64,000 nucleotides of DNA from Kangiella sp. HZ709. Lineage in GTDB: Bacteria > Pseudomonadota > Gammaproteobacteria > Enterobacterales > Kangiellaceae. The position numbers and the translations under genes were made by a program. Numbering within the stretch: the first letter of the stretch is position 1; each line of letters starts with the position of its first letter. A model generated the notes under the pieces. It was not told the origin of the DNA. It did no database searches and saw only the letters and a program-made list of their open reading frames with translations. The stretch lies in contig NZ_WKJC01000001.1 in the NCBI RefSeq assembly GCF_009674675.1, forward strand, positions 558,001 through 622,000, read 5' to 3'. Positions 57,378 to 64,000 of the stretch are shown piece after piece.

Positions 57378-58949
57378 TTACATTCGTAAATCTATACGAT
57401 TATCGCGAATGAATGTGCGTTCTTTATATAGTTTTGAATTTTTCAAATCTAAAGGGTCTTGAATAAAGTTCGCCCTATTGGGTTGTGCTGGGGCAAACTT
57501 ATTAGTTGATGTTGGGCAAGAACCTGTTGCCTGATAATTCAAGGCTGCTGCCAGTAAAGCTTCCGTAGGATCTCCCAATGCTTTTGTAAAATCATCTGGT
57601 ACGGTACAACCTCTCACGAAGTCTTGCCCATTATCCGTTGCAGAAGGGATAAATCCATCGGCATAATCGCCAAAGCCCTTATCGTTTTCTTCTCTAAATT
57701 GAATAGTAAAATAAGTGGTTCCACAATTATCTGTTGGGAAAAAGCCATAAGGCTTACCGCATGTAGTGTCGCCAATCAAAACCACCTCAACATCAATTCC
57801 TCTTAAACCATTGATTAAAGCCTCGCTAGCTGAACAGGTTGAGCCTGTTGAAAGTACAAAGACTCGATTCAAATTTAAATCAGGTAAAACGCCTCCTGGT
57901 GCCGTACCCTGATCAGATGGAGCGCTGAAAAATGGCGTTGGATTATTGGTATTACCAAAAATATCTACACCATTAAATTTGTCATTATAAACATTAGTTC
58001 CATATATTTTATTTTGTGTTCGAGTAGGCCCTGCAACCATGTAAGCTAGTTGGCTAGAAATAAATAAGAAGCCGCCACCATTGTAGCGAAGATCAATTAC
58101 TAAATCTTGAACTCCCTGATTTGAGAAATCAATAAAGGCATCTATTAACTCTTGTTCTGCTATACGTGTACCGAAAGTATTAAACTGCATATAGCCAACG
58201 ATTCCTGATGCAGTATTAAATACGGTTTCATTTTGAACTGGGTCACTCGTTACGGTAGTTGCCGTTAAGTCAACTGTTCTAGTGGTTGTAGCTCCTAAGT
58301 CTCTAATAACAAATGTATGTGTTTCACCATCATTAGGAAACAAGCCCGAATTAAGTGCATTCACATCAGCGCCATTTTCAACATCAACTCCATCAATAGT
58401 GATAATTTCAGCACCCCGCTCAACATTAGCAGCACTGGCTGGAGAATTAGGTTCATTATAAGCAATAACGATTCTTCTTGGGGGTGAAGAGCTTAGAATT
58501 CTAAAACGAAGTCCATAACCGGCCGATGAACCAGTTGCGGCTTCTTGCTGCTGCTCATCAGTATCTTGAGTGAAATGAAAATTATCTCTTGCATTCCCTG
58601 AGTTTGTTACGGCATCAGTTTTAAGTTCTTCAAAATACGCAATCGGACTAGAAAAATTAGCCGGATTTTGATCAACAATTTCATTGTACCAAAGATAAGT
58701 TTCATCACTCCAAGAACGTAACCAAAAATTCTCATCTAATGTTGAACCTTGAACATCAGGCCAAGGATCACCATTAATATCATTCCCAGAGCGCGGATTT
58801 TCGCAACGTGCGTCAAACCTAGTTGAAGCTTCAAACACGCCAGATGTCCAAGTTAAATTTCCCGGACTATCATCATTATCAGAGCTTCCACAAGAAGATA
58901 AGAGCGCAAGACACAATACAAAAAGCAAACTTTTACTGATATTAATCAT
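57378..58949 (-). CDS. S41-family peptidase, lipoprotein
   Basis: The 523-residue protein has a lipoprotein signal (LCLALLSSC, Cys20) and an acidic linker. A PDZ-like domain follows (about 170-230, SPASAANVERGAEIITIDGVDV). The catalytic domain holds the core VGYMQFNTFG and LVIDLRYNGGG, the nucleophile in STGSTCSASEALINGLRG near residue 372, and the Lys in GDTTCGKPYGF near 397. This Ser/Lys pair is typical of C-terminal processing peptidases. It acts in the periplasm, tethered to a membrane. It is a single gene with its own terminator. Confidence 0.88.
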   Translation of the reverse strand: MINISKSLLFVLCLALLSSCGSSDNDDSPGNLTWTSGVFEASTRFDARCENPRSGNDINGDPWPDVQGSTLDENFWLRSWSDETYLWYNEIVDQNPANFSSPIAYFEELKTDAVTNSGNARDNFHFTQDTDEQQQEAATGSSAGYGLRFRILSSSPPRRIVIAYNEPNSPASAANVERGAEIITIDGVDVENGADVNALNSGLFPNDGETHTFVIRDLGATTTRTVDLTATTVTSDPVQNETVFNTASGIVGYMQFNTFGTRIAEQELIDAFIDFSNQGVQDLVIDLRYNGGGFLFISSQLAYMVAGPTRTQNKIYGTNVYNDKFNGVDIFGNTNNPTPFFSAPSDQGTAPGGVLPDLNLNRVFVLSTGSTCSASEALINGLRGIDVEVVLIGDTTCGKPYGFFPTDNCGTTYFTIQFREENDKGFGDYADGFIPSATDNGQDFVRGCTVPDDFTKALGDPTEALLAAALNYQATGSCPTSTNKFAPAQPNRANFIQDPLDLKNSKLYKERTFIRDNRIDLRM

Positions 58950-59041
58950 AGACTTAAACCTTCATAAATAAACTGTTGATATGCTAACCATACCATAATG
59001 CATAAAAAGTGAAGGACACAGTAGTAAATTTGTATCAATTA

Positions 59042-59641
59042 TTAACTTTGATAAATACGTCTATCCGAAAGCGATTGCATTAATGTGCCTCCATCAAGGT
59101 ATTCTAACTCACCTCCAATAGGTACGCCGGATGCCAAACGAGAAATGGTTACCTCTGATTTATTGAACATCTCAGAGATAAAGTGAGCCGTGGCTTCACC
59201 TTCTACCGTAGAATTAGTTGCTAAAATGATCTCAGCAGGCGCTTCTTTTATCACCAATTCTTTTAATACATCCAAACCTATATCGTCAGGCCCAACTCCA
59301 TCTAATGGTGATAAATGGCCCATCAATACAAAATATTTTCCTTTGTAACCTGCCGTTGCTTCTATTGCATAAACATCAGCTGGTGATTCTACTATACAGA
59401 GCAAAGTCGTGTCTCTGGCTGTAGAATCGCAAATGGTACAAACATCATTTTCAGTGAAATCTCTGCAACGTTGGCAATGTTTAATTCCTTTAACGGCCTG
59501 TGCTAGAGATTCAGATAAGTGGCTAGCGGCATCTTTATGGCGCTCCAACAAATGATAGGTCATCCGCTGAGCAGACTTAGGACCAACCCCTGGTAAACAA
59601 CAAAAGGCATCGATTAATTTTTTTATTAAAGGTGACTGCAT
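59042..59641 (-). CDS. recR: Recombination protein RecR
   Basis: The 199-residue protein has an N-terminal helix-hairpin-helix (FCCLPGVGPKSAQRMTYHLL), a four-Cys zinc finger (CQRCRDFTENDVCTICD near residue 57) and a Toprim domain with CIVESPADVYAIE near 83 and LATNSTVEGEATA near 140. With RecF and RecO it loads RecA at single-stranded gaps. It follows ybaB and dnaX in the order common to gammaproteobacteria. Confidence 0.95.
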   Translation of the reverse strand: MQSPLIKKLIDAFCCLPGVGPKSAQRMTYHLLERHKDAASHLSESLAQAVKGIKHCQRCRDFTENDVCTICDSTARDTTLLCIVESPADVYAIEATAGYKGKYFVLMGHLSPLDGVGPDDIGLDVLKELVIKEAPAEIILATNSTVEGEATAHFISEMFNKSEVTISRLASGVPIGGELEYLDGGTLMQSLSDRRIYQS

Positions 59642-59786
59642 CTGAATATCTATAGTTAATATCGTTGACTTTAAAGCCGGTTTTTTAGGGATATAGCCGG
59701 CAGTTTCAAATTGAAAAAACTGAGTGTATGTAAAATACAGTATGTTTTGAAAGCGAAACTAACAAACTATAACCCTAAAAAGAAAT

Positions 59787-60116
59787 TTAAAACGGTAAAT
59801 TCATACCAGGGGGAAGATTCATACCCTTGGTTACTTCAGCCATACGCTCTTGTGAAGTTTGCTCTACTTTACGCACAGCAGCGTTAACTGCTGCGGCTAC
59901 TAAATCTTCTAACAATTCCTTATCATCTTCCATAAGACTTGGATCAATTTCGATCCTTTTAACGTCATGACGACCAGTCATGGTCACTTTGACCATACCA
60001 GCACCAGCATCTGCCTCTACTTCCATTGAAGCAATTTCCTCTTGCGCTTGTTGCATTTTTTCTTGCATTTGCTGGGCTTGTTTCATCATACCGCCCAATC
60101 CACCTTTACCAAACAT
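59787..60116 (-). CDS. ybaB: Nucleoid-associated protein YbaB/EbfC
   Basis: The 109-residue protein has the family layout: a Gly/Met/Gln-rich start ([20 protein letters not shown]), then [26 protein letters not shown] and a Met/Pro-rich end. It forms dimers that bind DNA. It lies 18 bases downstream of the dnaX (tau) stop and is probably cotranscribed with it. Confidence 0.93.
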   Translation of the reverse strand: MFGKGGLGGMMKQAQQMQEKMQQAQEEIASMEVEADAGAGMVKVTMTGRHDVKRIEIDPSLMEDDKELLEDLVAAAVNAAVRKVEQTSQERMAEVTKGMNLPPGMNLPF

Positions 60117-60134
60117 GGTTATACCTCTAATAGT

Positions 60135-62509
60135 TTATTCTAAATATCTCACTGACGGCTTTATCAGTTGAGCATCAAAGTGTTGTATTATTTCTTTACT
60201 AAATGGGTGCTTTAGGAGAGTTTCACAAGCCTTTGCATGCTTTTCTTGCATTAAACGCTCAAAAATCACGGCTGGAGTTTCTCGTTTAGCCTCGGAAAAA
60301 GACCAGGTTATCGATAGCGTTTTGTCATAAAAAACCACCAGAGCTTCTTCGATACCTGCTTTTGCACTATCCGTACATATCAAATCAAGCTTAGGATCCA
60401 CTTGAATATTCGCTTGATTATCACTTATCCAATCAAAAAGACTGGAATGAACAATTTGTTCTAAAGTACCCACTAAGCCTAATTTTAACACGACTTTTGC
60501 CCACTCATCGCTGACTTTAGCAAGCAAATAATTTTCTTTACGTGTCTGCTTTAACTCAACAGAAGCTTGCTCACTAGTCTGCAGAATTATTTCATGCTCA
60601 TTACTAGTTGTGTCTGATAACTCTGGTTTGAATTGATGAAACCCATTAGTTATTGTGTCCACTTCTACAGTCTCTTGTAAACCATCAGGAATGGATAATG
60701 GTTTCTTGGAAGTTTCCTCAAGTTCATCTTCAATGCTTTTGCTAAAAGCTTTAGGGGGCTCAAGTGGTTCAACATCACTAATATCTTGACTGGCGTTTGC
60801 AACAGTAGTATTCACATTTTGATTAGGTTCATGCTCGGGCTTGCTTTTAAGACTAGTTTCTAGCGCGCCACTGCCTAAACCCAAAGCTGCATGCAAACTA
60901 GCTAGTGGGTCAACTTTTAAAGTTTTCTCGGGTGTTTCTAAGCTTTCTGCTTGTGATAATTTGGAATGATTAGCAAGGCCATTAGTTTTGGAGTCTGCTA
61001 ATTGTTCAGCAACTGCTTGAGGTTTCGTTTCTAATTCAGGAGACTTATTATCTGCTGACTCATGCATAACGTCTTCATCAGCGTCTTCAACCTCACCCCA
61101 GTGGTAGTCGGAGTAGTCATATTCAGTAGCGTCTGTTTGTTCCAACTCAGTATTATCTGAGGTCAGTTCTATGGATAGAGCTCCTTTACTGCTGTTTTGT
61201 TTTGATGGCGCTTTTTCAGTAACTTGATCAACTTTGTTTGAGGATGACTGAGCGCTGGAATTTTCTATAGTTTTTTCTTTACTTAACTCTACAGTTTTTT
61301 CAGGTGTCACCGGAGTGTTTTCTGAGACAGGCTTTTCTTCTACTTTAGTAAGGTTTTTATTACTTATTAAACTGCTATTCTTTACTATTTTTTTTTTGCA
61401 GAAACCATTTCTGTAGAAGCTTGACCGGGGGCAGCAATCTGAAAAGCGAGCATTCTTAACAAAGCCATTTCAAGACCTTGCTTAGGTGTTGCTGCCCACG
61501 CCAAATCTTTTTTCGCATGCAAACCCATCTGATAATACAACTGTAAGTCTTGTGGAGAGATTAACTCCGCATACTTTTGCAGGTAATTTGCTGCAGAATC
61601 TAATAGCACTTGTGTAGCTTGAAAAATAGCAATTTGATGGAGCCTACTAAGCAACTCTTTTAAAGCATCTGCAAAATCAATCGGAAAATTGCTCATCTCT
61701 GCTACAGCATCTATTGCAAGTTTGGAGTCTTTTTTCGCTAGCGCATTTAAAAGTTTATCCATGAAACGGTGGTCAATAGTACCTAACATATTTCTGATAT
61801 CAGATTCATTAACTTTACCATCAGAAAATGCTATCGCTTGATCTAATAAGCTTAAAGCATCGCGCATACTGCCTTCCGCTGATTGCGCAATTAAACCCAA
61901 AGCCATAGCCTCAAAGCTAATACTTTCTTGAGATAATATATACTCAAGATGCTTACTAATAATCTCTTCATCCATATGTTTTAAATGAAACTGTAAACAT
62001 CTTGATAAAACTGTCACAGGAAGTTTTTGTGGATCAGTTGTCGCCAATAAGAAAATCACGTGCTCAGGAGGTTCTTCTAATGTCTTTAATAGCGCATTAA
62101 ATGAGCTGTTAGAAAGCATGTGAACTTCATCGATTAAATAGACTTTATAGCGTCCTCTGGTAGGACGATATTGAACGTTATCCAATAACTCGCGAGTATC
62201 ATCTACTTTAGTTCGCGATGCGGCATCAACTTCTATCAAGTCAACAAAACGACCTTCATCGATTTCTACGCAGGAACCACACTCACCACAAGGTGAAGCC
62301 GTTAGGCCATGAGTTTCGCAGTTTAGACACTTAGCAAGGATACGGGCAATGGTGGTTTTACCAACCCCGCGGGTACCGGTAAATAAATAAGCATGGTGTA
62401 AACGCTCAGTTTCAATGGCATTAATCAAGGCACGACTGACGTGTTCTTGACCTTGTAATTCTTTGAAATTTTTCGGTCGCCATTTACGAGCGAGCACTTG
62501 GTAGCTCAT
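60135..62509 (-). CDS. dnaX: DNA polymerase III gamma/tau subunit, tau made by -1 slippage at an A10 run
   Basis: The zero frame (62509-61385) encodes the gamma form: 374 residues with Walker A GTRGVGKTTIARILA, a zinc site (CETHGLTASPCGECGSC), IDEVHML and LATTDPQKLPVTVLSRC. It ends in Lys-Lys-Lys-TAG-TAA within ten A residues (61388-61397 on the plus strand). The -1 frame is open from there to 60135 and carries an acidic linker and the tau C-terminal domain (DEWAKVVLKLGLVGTLEQ). One base of slippage gives a protein of about 791 residues with no stop. Total length 2375 fits a single -1 shift. Gamma/tau loads the clamp and joins polymerase to DnaB. Confidence 0.92.
61385..61400 (-). promoter_or_regulatory. 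dnaX slippery site (GC then ten A, then TAG)
   Basis: On the minus strand GCA is followed by nine further A residues and TAGTAA. A one-base slip back continues into the tau frame (ATA GTA AAG...). A run this long can slip during transcription as well as translation. Confidence 0.85.
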
Positions 62510-62686
62510 ATTTTATTCTTAGTAGCTAGGAGGAATTCAATGAGCAAACTTTACCATAATTAGACTGTGCTATGGAATAGCTTGAGCAAGGCTTTGTCCT
62601 GCTTATATGAAATTATTTGGTTATTAAGCAGTCAAGAAGGGATGGTTGTTGAAACGAGAGAAATAATAGAGGTAATCTTAACTAAA

Positions 62687-62790
<104 letters not shown>

Positions 62791-62842
62791 GCCGGCATTA
62801 TCCAACAAAAGCGATTATTAAGTAAAGGCTTAATTAGATCTA

Positions 62843-64000
62843 TTAAGTAGATTTTTTAACAATCTCAATTTTCACTAAATCCGCATTCTCACAAGTAAGA
62901 ATACCTTTGTTACTCACCAGTAATTTGCCTTCTTCAGTTTGAATAATCATATTCTTAGTCATCTTTAACTGCTCATGGGGAGTGAATAAAAAGTGTTGAT
63001 CATTATGATCTGGCCCTATCATTATCAACGAGCCTAGCTCCTTATTGCTAGACTGGACCATTCGCACCGGACCTTTGACATATTGTAAGCCTATGATATT
63101 ACTTGAATTTTTCGATTTGTGCCATCGACTCAAAGCAAACTGCCAAGCACCCCGCTGCCCGGGAAAATCCAGAGCTATCATCATTGGTGTTGAGTTGTTA
63201 ACTTTCAGACCTTTATGCTGATATTCCTCAATACAAGATCCCCCTTGGCTTTGGTTAACTGCTTGCCATACAGTAGGCAAACCTGATTGAGGACTTTTAA
63301 TAGCCGTTTCAAAACTCTCCGATGCTGGGTAGGCATTGAGCTTCAAATCACTAGTTATTAAGGCTTTTATATCATCAAAGCCCCATATAACTTTAGCCTC
63401 AACATCCACTGGGTAACGATCACTTGCTCTAGCGATATACTTAATTGAATAACGGTAAACCATCTGCAAGAGCTTTCCATGCATAACTTTGTTGTTAGGT
63501 GTTAAAAACTGATGATTTAAAGGTTTGCTAGCATTGAATATACTGAGCTCTTGCTTTATTTTCGAAGTAAAACCTAACATATTTAAGTATCGTGAGTTTT
63601 CATCGTGTTTATGATTCTCTTGAACTTGTTCTGGTCGATAAGCCTTTGCATAATTAAATGCAAAATAGCTGCTTTCGCTAGGGATAGTTTTATCTTTTGT
63701 TAGCTTTATTTCTGATACTAAATTATCTAAGTAGCAAAATGTATTCCAACTTTCTTCTCGATTTAACGTATAGGGCTCCATTGAAGCCATTAATGCTGTC
63801 CTACAAAATGAAGACTTTATGTTTCTTGATACTCTAATACTATTGATAGGATCATCCTTTACACTTATTTCCGTGAGTTTATTTACCTCTGAAAACTGGT
63901 AAAGTTGGAATAATTCTTGCCATAAATAGCTTGGTAGAGATTTATCCAATTGATAGTGTTCGAGTTTAAACAATGTTAGATAATGAAGGGCCAAGTTTAT
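62843..64000 (-). CDS. PilZ-like / FimW-type protein, N-terminus cut by window edge
   Basis: The frame has no proven start: it is open to the last base of the window, and the TTG at 63994 is not supported by a ribosome site in view. About 385 residues are visible. The C-terminal third has the pattern WQAVNQSQGG, PGQRGAWQFALSRWHKS and IGLQYVKGPVRMVQSS, which resembles c-di-GMP-binding PilZ-like proteins described near type IV pilus functions. The upstream two thirds are helical and unassigned. The family call is tentative. It is the only gene in view between ffs and the window end. Confidence 0.5.
   Translation of the reverse strand: MNLALHYLTLFKLEHYQLDKSLPSYLWQELFQLYQFSEVNKLTEISVKDDPINSIRVSRNIKSSFCRTALMASMEPYTLNREESWNTFCYLDNLVSEIKLTKDKTIPSESSYFAFNYAKAYRPEQVQENHKHDENSRYLNMLGFTSKIKQELSIFNASKPLNHQFLTPNNKVMHGKLLQMVYRYSIKYIARASDRYPVDVEAKVIWGFDDIKALITSDLKLNAYPASESFETAIKSPQSGLPTVWQAVNQSQGGSCIEEYQHKGLKVNNSTPMMIALDFPGQRGAWQFALSRWHKSKNSSNIIGLQYVKGPVRMVQSSNKELGSLIMIGPDHNDQHFLFTPHEQLKMTKNMIIQTEEGKLLVSNKGILTCENADLVKIEIVKKST

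Noticed and set aside
59675..59705. Terminator between recR and ybaB (GCCGG / CCGGC)
   Set aside because: The stem is only five bases with a 16-base loop and no T tract, too weak to call.
60135..61310. Separate hypothetical gene downstream of dnaX
   Set aside because: It is the tau-specific part of dnaX read in the -1 frame after the A10 run and has the tau C-terminal domain.

Overview
The window looks like a chromosome segment of a marine gammaproteobacterium with an AT-rich genome. It carries a complete LiuR-controlled leucine catabolic cluster, AcnB, an S46 dipeptidyl-peptidase, ribosome modulation factor, UmuDC, and the gammaproteobacterial order ffs - dnaX - ybaB - recR. Protein resemblances suggest the Kangiellaceae or their neighbours, but I cannot confirm this without a search.

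Positions 1-1172 hold the 5' part of a Sel1/TPR envelope protein and rmf, both on the minus strand, and an unassigned strong hairpin. Positions 1173-12408 are a plus-strand catabolic block: liuR, liuA, a small membrane protein, a thiolase, a second acyl-CoA dehydrogenase, liuB, liuC, liuD, liuE and both subunits of a 3-oxoacid CoA-transferase. Together they take isovaleryl-CoA (from leucine) to acetoacetate and acetyl-CoA. A TTTACG-N4-CGTAAA dyad in the liuR promoter is the likely control site.

Positions 12603-22515 hold an S46 peptidase, a membrane-bound c-di-GMP phosphodiesterase with a periplasmic sensor domain, a MAPEG protein, acnB (GTG start) and, divergent from acnB, umuDC with a LexA-type box. 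Next come a hybrid sensor kinase with an AraC output domain (minus strand) and, divergent from it, a secreted alpha/beta hydrolase with PKD and PPC domains.

Positions 28246-40086 are the accessory region. A 2523-residue SpvB/Rhs protein with a Sec signal ends in a candidate JAB/DUF4329-like toxin tip. Downstream on the same strand is a row of small lipoprotein or membrane genes. The first starts 4 nt after the rhs stop, as immunity genes do. The second starts 4 nt after the stop of an orphan 41-codon piece that looks like a displaced toxin tail. Five of the spacers in the row (28.9-32.0 kb) carry the same kind of unit: a hairpin, usually followed by GGCTTTTCTTTG, and then a repeat with short cores spaced about 22 bp apart. 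The core is TCCGA in four spacers and TGACC in the fifth, at matching spacing. A MITE-like element flanked by TGGGTCAGAGTTA ends lies just beyond. This array is the most interesting part of the window.

From 40339 on, the genes are mostly housekeeping: purB, roxA (apparently starting at ATT, with the purB terminator inside its reading frame), a MATE exporter, a CDP-glycerol-transferase-like protein, queH, a Slp-like lipoprotein, tsaB, a DinG/YoaA helicase, hemH, adk, an olsA/olsB-like acyltransferase pair with an ATP-grasp and a DinB-like protein, a VanZ protein, htpG with a sigma-32-type promoter, an S41 peptidase, recR, ybaB, dnaX (split by an A10 slippery run), the 4.5S RNA and a truncated PilZ-like gene.
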